Source: Microcaldota archaeon (GTDB lineage Archaea; Micrarchaeota; Micrarchaeia; Micrarchaeales; CABMGC01). From it: a stretch of 24,728 nt of DNA. Made by a program: the position numbers and the translations under genes. The stretch lies in NCBI GenBank assembly GCA_030040265.1, contig JASHUB010000044.1, positions 1 through 24,728 on the forward strand, read 5' to 3'. This document shows, in pieces, positions 1 to 6,892 of this stretch (position 1 is its first letter; each line of letters begins with the position of its first letter). A model generated the notes under the pieces. The model was not told the origin of the DNA, searched no databases, and was given only the letters and a program-made list of their open reading frames with translations.

Positions 1-394
1 TGATGTCCTCGCCTTCCGCGTTGACCACCTTCTTGAACTTGTCCTGGAACTGGATTATCTGCTCATCGTTGAGCAGGGTCCTGTGGCACTGCTGGCATGT
101 GGTCTGGAGAAGCATGTAGATTATCTTCGAGAACTCTGAGTGAACCACCGGCCTCGTGAGCTCGATGTGGCCGAAGTGGCCTGGGCATGTCTGCGCCCTG
201 CCTCCGCATGTCTTGCAGATGAGTCCCGGGTCAATAACGCCGAGCCTCTGGTCGAGTAGACCCCCGTCTATCGGGTAGCCGTCCTCGTTGTACGTGTCGG
301 GCACGGTGAGCTTGGCGACGCTGAGCTGGCGGATCTGCTCCGGTGAGAGGATCCCGAATTGTATGTGGTCTATTCCTTCGGCGTGCATGAACAT
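1..394 (-). CDS. rpoA1: DNA-directed RNA polymerase subunit A' (N-terminal part, runs off the window)
   Basis: This is the first ~131 residues of the archaeal A' subunit, which carries the clamp and, further on, the catalytic Mg-binding site (outside the window). Visible are the start region MHAEGIDHIQFGILSPEQIR and the N-terminal zinc motif: CKTCGG, then CPGHFGHIEL, the hallmark of beta'/A' clamp cores. A further CQQC pair lies downstream. The start codon is ATG at 394 (MFMHAEG) or ATG at 388 (MHAEG). The first shares one base with the rpoB1 stop (TGATG), which suggests coupled translation. The gene is last of the visible rpoH-rpoB2-rpoB1-rpoA1 series and continues beyond base 1. Identification is certain; only the exact start is open. 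Confidence 0.97.
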   Translation of the reverse strand, partial: MFMHAEGIDHIQFGILSPEQIRQLSVAKLTVPDTYNEDGYPIDGGLLDQRLGVIDPGLICKTCGGRAQTCPGHFGHIELTRPVVHSEFSKIIYMLLQTTCQQCHRTLLNDEQIIQFQDKFKKVVNAEGEDI

Positions 395-2229
395 CAATCC
401 TTCAGTTTTATGGACGGCAGTATGTGCATCGACTTTATCTCGTCGAGCAGCAGCTTGAAAGCGTAGCTTATCTCGACATTCTCCAGGTTGCTTCCCCTGC
501 ATATGGGGCAGATTGCGACCTTCTTTATGTAATCGTAATATCCTATGCCTCCGCAGTCGTTGCAGATGAGCACGTCGGTCTTGTCCGACTGGTCGAGCAG
601 ACGTTCCTTGAGCAGCAGAGACGCACCGTAGCCTATGAGCACGTCCCTTTCCATCTCTCCGAACCTCAGGCCTCCCTGCCTCGCCTTTCCTTCGGTAGGC
701 TGGTGGGTGAGTATCTGCACCGTTCCTCTGCTCCTGACCTGCATCTTGTTGCTGACCATGTGGTACAGCCTGTGGTAGTAGATGACACCGGTGAACAGTT
801 TGGCGTCGAACGGCTTCCCTGTCACTCCGTCGTATAGCGCCTCTTCGCCGTACTTGTCGAAACCGTTCTGCTCGAGCATCTTGCCATAATCCTCGGTGCG
901 CTTGGTGCCGTCTTCCGAGAACGCCGTGCCGTCTATCATCTGGCCGGTGACTGCCCCTGCCTTCCCTGAAAGCATCTCCAGCAGGTATCCGAACGTAAGC
1001 CTTGTTGGAATCGAGTGCGGGTTGAGCAGCAGGTCCGGCACTATGCCGCTTGCCGTGAAAGGCATGTCCTCAGGAGGCGCGATCAGCGCGACCACTCCCT
1101 TCTGCCCGTGCCTCGATGCGAACTTGTCCCCAACTTCGGGCGTCCTGAGCGACCTTATCCTGACCTTGACTATCTTTGTCGCTCCTGGCGACTCTGTGAA
1201 CACGACGCTGTCGACCACTCCGCGCTCTCCTGTCTTGAGCGTTGACGAGTCGTCCCTTATCTTCTCTTCCAGTCCGGACGCGCCCATGCTCTCTTCGAGG
1301 AACCTGGGCGGCGCCACCTTTCCGATGAGCACGTCCCCCTCCTCAACGGGCATCTCCGGCTCGATTATTCCGTCATCGCTGAGTTTCGAGTAAGCGTGCT
1401 CTCCGAGGTATCCCTCTGCAGTAGCCGGAGGGACCTTGAAAGTGTCTCTCTGGCCTCCAGGGTATCTGCGTTCCTCGTCTGCATAGGACTTGTAGAACAC
1501 CGACCTTCCCAGGCCGCGGTCGACCGCGGCGCGGTTTATGACCACTGCGTCTGCCATGTTGTAACCATAATATGTCGATATCGCCACGACCAGGTTCTGG
1601 CCGGCCGAGTGCTGCGCCATCTTCGTGGTCGTGTACGGCGTTGTGGTTGATATCGGCGTCTGCGGGTAGAACAGGATGTATGAACGGGAGTCGAACCTCA
1701 GGTTGAAGTTGGTTGCGTACATTCCCTCTGCCTGCTTTATGAAGTTGGCAAGCATGGCGTGCCTTGCGATGTTGTTGTGCTCCGGATACGGGGCCATGTT
1801 GACCGTGAAGCCGAACACTGCGGCGATGTCTCCCTCGAGGTGCGTCGACTTGGGAGTCAGCTCCTCTGGGGTCATCGCGACCAGCGCGTTCTCTTCCTCC
1901 TCGGCGTCGAGGTACTCGATTATTCCGTTCCTGATAAGGTAGTTGAAGTCGATCTCCTTCTTGTCCAGCCTCTCCTTCATGTCCGCTGTGAACTTCGACT
2001 TGCCGTTCTCGACCACGATGTAGGGCTTCCTTATCCTCCCGCGGTCGGTGTTTATGTTGATCGTGCCGAGCTTCTGGATGTATGCGATGTTTATCTCACC
2101 GGAGAGCACGCCCTTCCTCCTGGCGTCCCTGACCTCGGTCACGAACTTCTGCGGATCCTGGACGTGGCCTATTATCCTGCCGTTCAGGTAAACGTAGAAC
2201 CTTGTCGATGTTTTCTTTGCCATAAGCAT
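394..2229 (-). CDS. rpoB1: DNA-directed RNA polymerase subunit B' (C-terminal half of split beta)
   Basis: This is the C-terminal half of the second-largest polymerase subunit, about 611 aa, the usual size for the B' product of split archaeal rpoB. It carries the hybrid-binding and wall regions. Motifs in order: AVVINRAAVDRGLGRSVFY near residue 225, GDKFASRHGQKGVV near 370, RSRGTVQILTHQPTEGKARQ followed by GLRFGEMERD near 510-540, and a zinc ribbon CNDCGG...CPICRG near 565-583. The chosen ATG at 2229 overlaps the rpoB2 stop by one base (TGATG). An in-frame ATG at 2223 (MAKKTSTRF) is an equally good family start, and a GTG at 2232 is less likely. It is co-directional with rpoB2 upstream and rpoA1 downstream. 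Split rpoB is known from methanogens, Archaeoglobus and halophiles; here the split is intact, not a frameshift. Confidence 0.97.
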   Translation of the reverse strand: MLMAKKTSTRFYVYLNGRIIGHVQDPQKFVTEVRDARRKGVLSGEINIAYIQKLGTININTDRGRIRKPYIVVENGKSKFTADMKERLDKKEIDFNYLIRNGIIEYLDAEEEENALVAMTPEELTPKSTHLEGDIAAVFGFTVNMAPYPEHNNIARHAMLANFIKQAEGMYATNFNLRFDSRSYILFYPQTPISTTTPYTTTKMAQHSAGQNLVVAISTYYGYNMADAVVINRAAVDRGLGRSVFYKSYADEERRYPGGQRDTFKVPPATAEGYLGEHAYSKLSDDGIIEPEMPVEEGDVLIGKVAPPRFLEESMGASGLEEKIRDDSSTLKTGERGVVDSVVFTESPGATKIVKVRIRSLRTPEVGDKFASRHGQKGVVALIAPPEDMPFTASGIVPDLLLNPHSIPTRLTFGYLLEMLSGKAGAVTGQMIDGTAFSEDGTKRTEDYGKMLEQNGFDKYGEEALYDGVTGKPFDAKLFTGVIYYHRLYHMVSNKMQVRSRGTVQILTHQPTEGKARQGGLRFGEMERDVLIGYGASLLLKERLLDQSDKTDVLICNDCGGIGYYDYIKKVAICPICRGSNLENVEISYAFKLLLDEIKSMHILPSIKLKD

Positions 2230-3704
2230 CACAGCGAGTCTATCTTCGAAATGTCATTGAGCTTCTTCTCGGTCGCCGACTCGTCGGCGCCTACCGACAC
2301 CTTTGCCATCATGGCCAGGTACTTGGTGAGCCCTACCTCCTGCCCTTCTGGGGACTCCGAAACGCAGATCTTGCCCCACTGCGTCCCGTGGACGTCCCTT
2401 GCCTTGAAGTGTGGATGTTTCTTGGCCAGAGGCGACTTGACCCTTCTGAGGTGAGTGTAAGTGCTGATGAGGTTGGTGCGGTCGAGCACCTGCGAGACTC
2501 CGGTCTGGCCGGCGACCCATGTTCCAGTGCCCATCGCGTAGCCGATCTTCTCCGTTAGCGTGTCGGGGCTGATTATCGTCTGGATGGAGAGCTTCCTGCC
2601 CCTTGCGCTCGTCCTCTCTATCTGGTACTTGACGTCCTTGACGAAGAAACGGAATGCGTATGCGAACAGCTCCTCCATTAGCTCTCCGGAGAACTTCACG
2701 CGCTTGTTGGCGTAGTGGTCCTTGTCGTCCTGCTTCGCGAGCTTGTTGGCGATGACGCTGGACTTCGTCGCCATCTGGATGAGGTACTTGCCCTTCTCCT
2801 TCCTGAACTCCTTCGTGGTCCCCAAGTGCGGCAGCAGATAGGTGTCGACCTGCGTGTCCGCCCTCTTCTGCTGATATTCCGCCGCCTGTCCAGGAGCGGA
2901 GAGCTTTCCGAGTTCGAGTACCGCGTCAGCGGGCGTCATGTTCTTCGCCTCGCTCATCTCTATGTTGAGCAGCATGTCGTTCTTAACGACGTCGTAGTCG
3001 CTTGCGTACTCGACTATGTCGTCTATCTGCAGGCCGAGCGCCCTGAGCAGCAGGACCAGGTTGACCGACTTCGGCAGCGTGGGGAAGTCCGCCATGAACA
3101 TCCCGCTCTGCGTCCTCGATACTACGCATCTTGCCCTGAAGCCGAATGCGGTCGAGAACACCTTCGAGGTCACCTCGGAGCCGCCCTTCTCTTTCGTTGT
3201 GATTATCCTGTTCTGAGCCAGGTCCTCGAGGCCTATGAGCACCCTTTCCGTTCCCTTGACCACGAAGTAGCCGCCGGGGTCGTCCGGGTCTTCGCCCTCC
3301 TGCGCCAGCTGCTGCCTTGTCATGGGCTTCATGTGGCACAGGTTCGACCTGAGCATGATCGGCAGCTCCCCGACGAAGACCTCTCCGAAGGATGCCTGCT
3401 TCTCTATGCCCCTGATTATCGGGATGAACTCGAGGAATATCGGCGCCGAGTACGTGAGGTTCCTGAGGCGGGCCTCGTTAGGCAGTATCGACCTTCTCGA
3501 GGAGTCAGCCTCGATCACCGATGGCTTGTCCAGCCTTATCTTGCCCAACTTTAGCGCGAACCCCTCGACGCTGGGCTCTATCATCGCCTGCTTGTCTATG
3601 ACACGCTGTATGCCTGTGTCGAGGAACCGGTTGAAGCTCTCCATCTGGTGCTGCACCAGTGACGTCGAGGAGAGATAAGCCTCTAGGAGGGAGCTGTTCG
3701 ACAT
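2229..3704 (-). CDS. rpoB2: DNA-directed RNA polymerase subunit B'' (N-terminal half of split beta)
   Basis: This is the N-terminal half (491 aa) of the second-largest RNA polymerase subunit, holding the protrusion, lobe and fork regions. Supporting motifs are VGELPIMLRSNLCHM near residue 112, DPGGYFVVKGTERVLI near 142, and close to the C-terminus GTQWGKICVSESPEGQEVGL, the conserved fork segment. The protein ends cleanly just after this segment and B' begins in the next gene. The junction is a one-base TGATG overlap rather than an in-frame fusion, so two polypeptides are expected. Start ATG at 3704 lies 10 nt after the rpoH stop, consistent with an operon driven from the rpoH promoter. Confidence 0.97.
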   Translation of the reverse strand: MSNSSLLEAYLSSTSLVQHQMESFNRFLDTGIQRVIDKQAMIEPSVEGFALKLGKIRLDKPSVIEADSSRRSILPNEARLRNLTYSAPIFLEFIPIIRGIEKQASFGEVFVGELPIMLRSNLCHMKPMTRQQLAQEGEDPDDPGGYFVVKGTERVLIGLEDLAQNRIITTKEKGGSEVTSKVFSTAFGFRARCVVSRTQSGMFMADFPTLPKSVNLVLLLRALGLQIDDIVEYASDYDVVKNDMLLNIEMSEAKNMTPADAVLELGKLSAPGQAAEYQQKRADTQVDTYLLPHLGTTKEFRKEKGKYLIQMATKSSVIANKLAKQDDKDHYANKRVKFSGELMEELFAYAFRFFVKDVKYQIERTSARGRKLSIQTIISPDTLTEKIGYAMGTGTWVAGQTGVSQVLDRTNLISTYTHLRRVKSPLAKKHPHFKARDVHGTQWGKICVSESPEGQEVGLTKYLAMMAKVSVGADESATEKKLNDISKIDSL

Positions 3705-3714
3705 GCAATCACAA

Positions 3715-3945
3715 TCAATCTTCCACTACGAGCCGGAAGTACTCGTAGTCGTTTCCGCCGTCCGTCCTGTATATCCTGAGTATCTGCCCCGGTTTCGCTT
3801 CGAGCTTCTTTGCCTGTGGGTCGCTCACCAGAATCTTGGGCAGGTTGTATGGCTGAAGGCCGTTTTCCGAGAGGAACTTCTTTACTTCGTTCTCGGTCAT
3901 GATTTCATGTACCGGCACAAGTTCGTGTTCCCGCTTCGAAGCCAA
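3715..3945 (-). CDS. rpoH: DNA-directed RNA polymerase subunit H
   Basis: This is the small assembly subunit H (eukaryotic Rpb5 C-terminal domain homologue), 76 aa, the normal archaeal length. The opening HELVPVHEIM, the central LPKILVSDPQAKKL and the ending YEYFRLVVED are diagnostic. The start is a TTG at 3945. No ATG or GTG lies in frame between the upstream in-frame stop (3976-3978) and this TTG, and a Shine-Dalgarno-like AGGTGA (3950-3955) sits 4 nt before it. Starting at the internal ATG (MTENEV) would delete the conserved HELVP segment. It heads the polymerase operon and is followed after 10 nt by rpoB2. Confidence 0.96.
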   Translation of the reverse strand: MASKREHELVPVHEIMTENEVKKFLSENGLQPYNLPKILVSDPQAKKLEAKPGQILRIYRTDGGNDYEYFRLVVED

Positions 3946-3972
3946 GCCTTCACCTAAACTGAAAAAGCGCTG

Positions 3973-3994
3973 ATGCTAACATTCAAGCTAGCAT
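3973..3994. promoter_or_regulatory. Inverted repeat at the predicted rpoH transcription start (possible operator)
   Basis: Perfect half-sites ATGCTA (3973-3978) and TAGCAT (3989-3994) are separated by 10 nt. The predicted start of the polymerase operon (~3985) lies inside the repeat. The half-site spacing of one helical turn suits a dimeric regulator, but six-base half-sites can arise by chance; the function is inferred. Confidence 0.3.
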
Positions 3995-4007
3995 TTACAC
4001 TCCTATT

Positions 4008-4015
4008 TATTTAAA
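4008..4015 (-). promoter_or_regulatory. TATA box of the rpoH-rpoB2-rpoB1-rpoA1 operon
   Basis: Read on the minus strand the sequence is TTTAAATA, close to the archaeal consensus. Initiation about 26 nt downstream would fall near 3985, leaving a ~40-nt leader before the rpoH TTG with its AGGTGA site. It sits in the AT-rich part of the divergent region shared with the phosphatase gene. Confidence 0.65.
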
Positions 4016-4080
4016 AAGGTTTATAAGGATTTCGAGGTCTGCGATTACTTCCACTACAGAGGCGCGGATGCGCAGAAGAC

Positions 4081-4088
4081 CTAAATAT
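4081..4088 (+). promoter_or_regulatory. TATA-like box for the histidine phosphatase gene
   Basis: CTAAATAT is centred about 26 nt before the ATG at 4111, which would give a leaderless mRNA. A second candidate, TTTATAAG at 4020-4027, would give a start near 4049 and a leader including the alternative ATGs at 4087 and 4093. I cannot decide between them from sequence. Confidence 0.45.
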
Positions 4089-4110
4089 GGTTATGAACAA
4101 AGGCAGAAGC

Positions 4111-4704
4111 ATGGCAATCCTCATTCTTGTCAGACACGGCCACGCCGTTTCGAGCGAGAAGAATATTTACAGCAGCGACCTACGGGTCCCACATCCATTG
4201 ACGGAAAGGGGAACGGCGCAGGCGGAGCGGACCGGCGCGGAGCTGGCGAGGCTCAAGCGGATGGACGGGCTGTATTCCAGCACGACGCTTCGTGCGAAGC
4301 AGACCGCGGAGATAATTGCAAAAGCCATTGGTGGCGTCGAAGTGAAGGTTGATCCGAGGCTGAGAGAGAGGAACTACGGCGATCTTGAGGATCAGCAGGT
4401 TCCGGAGGACAAGTCTTGGCACAGGCAGGCGCTGAGTCACGGCGCCGAGAGTTTCACCACGGTGATGGGAAGAACGATGGAGTTCACTCACGAATTGCCT
4501 GACAAGGACGGCGTCTACATAGCCGTCACGCACATAACTTCTATCAGGGCGCAGCTCGCAATCTCGCTACAGATAGGCGAAGACGGGCTCGATGGCTTTG
4601 ACCCGCACAACTGCAGCCTGGTGACAGTCGACCTGACTAAGGGCAGCGTCTTGAGCCTTGGTTCTTTCTCGGTTCCGGCGTTCTTGGCAAAACAGGCAGC
4701 GTGA
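4111..4704 (+). CDS. Histidine phosphatase (phosphoglycerate mutase-like) family protein
   Basis: This is a cytosolic member of the histidine phosphatase superfamily, in which a histidine is transiently phosphorylated. The start MAILILVRHGHA holds the catalytic RHG motif. It is followed by the second-arginine region SSTTLRAKQTAEIIA, the LRERNYGDLED segment and a C-terminal VTH with the second catalytic histidine. Length from the 4111 ATG is 197 aa, normal for PhoE/GpmB-like phosphatases. I prefer this start because family members begin about six residues before RHG and a TATA-like box lies 26 nt upstream; ATGs at 4087 and 4093 would add eight or six residues. The substrate cannot be told from sequence: it could be a phosphoglycerate mutase or a broad-specificity phosphatase. 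It is a single-gene unit divergent from rpoH. Confidence 0.85.
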   Translation: MAILILVRHGHAVSSEKNIYSSDLRVPHPLTERGTAQAERTGAELARLKRMDGLYSSTTLRAKQTAEIIAKAIGGVEVKVDPRLRERNYGDLEDQQVPEDKSWHRQALSHGAESFTTVMGRTMEFTHELPDKDGVYIAVTHITSIRAQLAISLQIGEDGLDGFDPHNCSLVTVDLTKGSVLSLGSFSVPAFLAKQAA

Positions 4705-4724
4705 AAGACAAGCATGTGTAAAGG

Positions 4725-4731
4725 CTATATA
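4725..4731 (+). promoter_or_regulatory. TATA box of the 207-aa protein gene
   Basis: CTATATA lies about 34 nt before the ATG at 4762, so initiation is expected near 4754 with a very short leader. A GTGATC (4754-4759) complementary to the 16S rRNA 3' end sits just before the start codon. Confidence 0.55.
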
Positions 4732-4761
4732 CCAGTCGCAGTTTAATGAAAGTGTGATCTC

Positions 4762-5385
4762 ATGCCCCGCAGGCTCAACTTCTCTGGCGCGATGGATACC
4801 CGGCAGATGATGCAGGGATTCGGAACCTTCGCAACGGCAGCGCTTACGGCGCAGTTTCCATCGGATAAGAGCGTGCTGCGCGACTTCCACATAGTATACG
4901 AGGTCGATGGCCGCGGGATGTCGATGAAGCTCAAGGTCGAGGGGCCGCACCCGCAGCTGACCGACAAGACCTCGGTAACGGTCGCTGAGCTGAAAGCCCT
5001 GCTTGCCGACGCGAGAAGGCATGTTGGCAGGCTGCTGCCTACCGAGGTGGAAGCTTTGTCGAGGGTCCATGTCTGGAAGCAGTACCAGCAGAAGAGCATC
5101 TTCACTAATCTGACGACCACACCGGAGCATTTCCCTTACGAGATGGCAAGAGGGCCCATCACTGTGATCACAAGCCCGTTTAGAGATTATACGCTTCACG
5201 TTAACCTAGCGCCAGACCTCAAGATCGACTGCGGACACGATTATGTTCGGTTGAGGGACAATCTAGGTAAGGTGACAGATAAGCATCTTAGGGAGATTCT
5301 TGTCGAGGAACTTAGGAGGGATGGTGTGCTGGCGGACGGCGCGGTGGCGGAGGATCGCAGCTCCGGCCCGGTTATCGGGAGCTGA
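4762..5385 (+). CDS. Uncharacterised 207-aa soluble protein
   Basis: I do not recognise this family. The protein is soluble, with no signal peptide or membrane segment. Residues 1-80 contain two beta-rich stretches (RDFHIVYEVDG, MSMKLKVEGP). A helical region (VAELKALLADARRHVGRLL) follows, then a second beta-rich half (ARGPITVITSPF, YTLHVNLAPDLKIDCG) and a helix (HLREILVEELRRDGVL). The last ~15 residues look disordered. The alternation suggests a two-lobed alpha/beta domain, but no catalytic motif is evident. Its TATA box and GTGATC site support expression as a single gene. Codon use matches its neighbours. It is convergent with the VOC gene downstream. Confidence 0.8.
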   Translation: MPRRLNFSGAMDTRQMMQGFGTFATAALTAQFPSDKSVLRDFHIVYEVDGRGMSMKLKVEGPHPQLTDKTSVTVAELKALLADARRHVGRLLPTEVEALSRVHVWKQYQQKSIFTNLTTTPEHFPYEMARGPITVITSPFRDYTLHVNLAPDLKIDCGHDYVRLRDNLGKVTDKHLREILVEELRRDGVLADGAVAEDRSSGPVIGS

Positions 5386-5410
5386 AGCGCAGAAGCCTGC
5401 GGATTGCGCT
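5386..5410. terminator. Hairpin between convergent genes
   Basis: AGCGCA (5386-5391) can pair with TGCGCT (5405-5410) across a 13-nt loop, filling the 23-nt gap between the two converging stop codons and reaching into the VOC stop. A second pair, AGCTCC (5359-5364) with GGAGCT (5378-5383), lies just inside the 207-aa gene. There is no strong T-tract, so a role in termination is only suggested by position. Confidence 0.3.
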
Positions 5411-5897
5411 ATTTGGATCTGCCGTAATAAGCGTCATGCAGCTTCTTGATGTCGAGCTTTATCATCTTCAGCATCGCCTTTGTGGCGCGCGCCCTTCCTT
5501 CGGGGTCAGTGCCGCCTAGGAGCTTTGGTACTGCAGTAGGTACGACCTGCCACGTCACCCCGTACCTGTCCTTTAGCCAGCCGCACTGTATCGGCTTTCC
5601 TCCCCTGACCAGCGCGTTCCAGAAGTGGTCAACCTCCTTCTGGTCCTTGCAGTTTATGACGAACGACACAGCAGAAGAGCCCGACAGCCTGGTTCCCTGG
5701 ATCTTCCCGCCGTTGATGAAGGTAAAGTACTTGCCGCCGAGCTTTACGGACAAGGTGTATGTGTTGGGCCCGCTGGGCGTGCCCTTCAGCTTGGTGCTGC
5801 TGACTATCCTGGAGCCCTTTCCGAAGACCTTTACGTAGAACTTGGCCGCCTCTTCGGCGTGATCCTCGAACCAGATGAACGGTGTTATCTTTTCCAT
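5409..5897 (-). CDS. VOC-superfamily protein (PhnB / 3-demethylubiquinone methyltransferase-like fold)
   Basis: This 162-aa protein has the PhnB-type glyoxalase/VOC fold. It starts MEKITPFIWFEDHAEEAAKF and continues through YVKVFGKGSRIV, GKYFTFINGG, VSFVINCKDQKEVDHFWNAL and LKDRYGVTWQVVP. These follow the order of elements in the bacterial 3-dmu-9_3-mt (PhnB) family, which despite its name is mostly of unknown function. The ATG at 5897 is chosen over longer starts because the protein then begins at the family's first strand and a TATA box lies 25 nt upstream (leaderless). The added residues of a longer start would be a non-conserved hydrophobic stretch. The family is common in bacteria, so horizontal acquisition is possible but not shown. 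Confidence 0.85.
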   Translation of the reverse strand: MEKITPFIWFEDHAEEAAKFYVKVFGKGSRIVSSTKLKGTPSGPNTYTLSVKLGGKYFTFINGGKIQGTRLSGSSAVSFVINCKDQKEVDHFWNALVRGGKPIQCGWLKDRYGVTWQVVPTAVPKLLGGTDPEGRARATKAMLKMIKLDIKKLHDAYYGRSK

Positions 5898-5917
5898 GAT
5901 GAGGATACAGAGAAAAA

Positions 5918-5926
5918 GCATAAATA
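5918..5926. promoter_or_regulatory. TATA element apparently shared by two divergent genes
   Basis: On the plus strand GCATAAATA would start transcription near 5949 for the TTG-initiated membrane protein. On the minus strand the same bases read TATTTATGC, 25 nt before the VOC ATG at 5897. The 71-nt divergent gap has no other good TATA element. Confidence 0.5.
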
Positions 5927-5968
5927 CCACATCGAACTCATCCGTTATCCTCTGCTAGAAGTGATTGC

Positions 5969-6262
5969 TTGAGAGACATCGCCGCACGGGAAGCGAAGTT
6001 GAATGCCTTGGAACAGGATACCAAGAGTCTGGACAGGGCGACCAAGGTCGCCATGGTCGTCGGCCTCGCTGCTATCGTGGTCGGCGCTGTCGGGCTTCTG
6101 CGCGATCCGGATGCCGCACAAAAAGTGTTGGATGGGTCGCTCTTGGTATTTGGAGGTGGCATGAACGCCACTGTCTCGCCCGCTCGCTTCTTCATTCTGC
6201 GCAGGAACACGGCAATGATAGCTGCCAATAGGGCGGCCCTTGCAGGCATGCAGAGAAAGTGA
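5969..6262 (+). CDS. Small membrane protein of unknown function
   Basis: This 97-aa protein has a charged N-terminal helix (AAREAKLNALEQDTKSLDRA) and a clear transmembrane segment (VAMVVGLAAIVVGAVGLL, residues ~27-45). A second hydrophobic stretch lies near residues 55-75, and the C-terminus is basic. No family is recognised. The start is a TTG at 5969: the reading frame is open back to 5924 without ATG or GTG, and AAGTGAT (5959-5965), complementary to the 16S rRNA tail, precedes the TTG by 3 nt. An internal ATG near the membrane segment would lose the amphipathic helix. It shares a divergent promoter with the VOC gene. Confidence 0.65.
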   Translation: MRDIAAREAKLNALEQDTKSLDRATKVAMVVGLAAIVVGAVGLLRDPDAAQKVLDGSLLVFGGGMNATVSPARFFILRRNTAMIAANRAALAGMQRK

Positions 6263-6266
6263 AGCT

Positions 6267-6275
6267 CTTTTATAG
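6267..6275 (+). promoter_or_regulatory. TATA box of the Nudix gene
   Basis: CTTTTATAG is centred about 28 nt before the ATG at 6299, predicting a leaderless or nearly leaderless transcript. Confidence 0.65.
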
Positions 6276-6298
6276 ATTGGATGTAGTATAATGTTGAT

Positions 6299-6826
6299 AT
6301 GATGGACTACGGAGACGACGAGCTATTTGATGAGGTGGACGCTTCTGGCAACGTGATAGCGACGCATCCGAAAAGCTACTTCGCCACTCGGATGTTCATG
6401 CACAAAGCTTCGCTCATCATCCCGAAGACCGCTGACGGGAAGCTTCTATTGACAAAGAGGGCGGCTACAAAGCAGCCGTTCCCGGGAACATGGTGCTGCG
6501 CCGTTGGCGGAAAGGTCGCATCCGGGGAAGACGAGGAGGGCGCCGCCCAGCGGGAGATGGTGGAGGAGATTGGAGTTGCCTATCAGCTGATCAAGATATG
6601 CACGTTCGTCTACGACAAGGACGACTACAAAGCGGTCTTCACGCTCTACACGACAGCGCAGCCCATCATGCCTTCGGAGATGTCGCTGAACGAGGAAGAG
6701 ATACAGGAGGCACAGGGCTTCAAACTCGAGGAGATACTGCGAATGGTGAAGGAGAATCCTTCCGCTTTCGCACCGACGTTCATCGCCGCCATAGAGGAGT
6801 TCGCGAAGCATCAGGGCGGCGCGTAG
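6299..6826 (+). CDS. Nudix hydrolase, IDI/YfcD-like
   Basis: This 175-aa Nudix-fold protein has a complete Nudix box at residues 71-93 (G-x5-E, then REMVEEIGV), implying divalent-metal-dependent cleavage of a nucleoside-diphosphate-like substrate. The overall layout resembles type I isopentenyl-diphosphate isomerase and the YfcD group: FDEVDASGNVIATHPKS, an early histidine, LLLTKRAATKQPFPGTW. However, the isomerase signature SVCGHP is replaced by CAVGGK, so the catalytic cysteine and metal-binding histidine of true IDI are absent, while the classical Nudix box, which IDI has lost, is present. I therefore call it a hydrolase, not an isomerase. Starts at ATG 6299 and 6302 are both possible. It is a single-gene unit with its own TATA box. 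Confidence 0.85.
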   Translation: MMDYGDDELFDEVDASGNVIATHPKSYFATRMFMHKASLIIPKTADGKLLLTKRAATKQPFPGTWCCAVGGKVASGEDEEGAAQREMVEEIGVAYQLIKICTFVYDKDDYKAVFTLYTTAQPIMPSEMSLNEEEIQEAQGFKLEEILRMVKENPSAFAPTFIAAIEEFAKHQGGA

Positions 6827-6843
6827 TTTCAGGTTCTGCACAC

Positions 6844-6851
6844 TTTTATAG
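6844..6851 (+). promoter_or_regulatory. TATA box of the deacetylase gene
   Basis: TTTTATAG predicts initiation near 6872. Unlike most genes here the mRNA would have a leader, with a strong Shine-Dalgarno AGGAGG (6881-6886) placed 6 nt before the ATG at 6893. Confidence 0.6.
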
Positions 6852-6892
6852 AGTTTCCATGGCATGTAAATCCGCCCGGCAGGAGGAATACG

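Noticed and set aside
1759..2454. Long open frame (231 codons) on the plus strand, antisense to rpoB1/rpoB2
   Set aside because: It crosses the junction of two certain polymerase genes, its product is Val/Leu/Arg-rich without recognisable motifs, and such shadows are expected opposite GC-rich genes.
2715..3554. 279-codon plus-strand frame opposite rpoB2
   Set aside because: Antisense to a complete rpoB2; composition is typical of a reverse-strand shadow and there is no promoter or ribosome-binding site.
6299..6826. Isopentenyl-diphosphate isomerase assignment
   Set aside because: The catalytic cysteine/histidine segment of type I IDI is missing and a canonical Nudix box is present.
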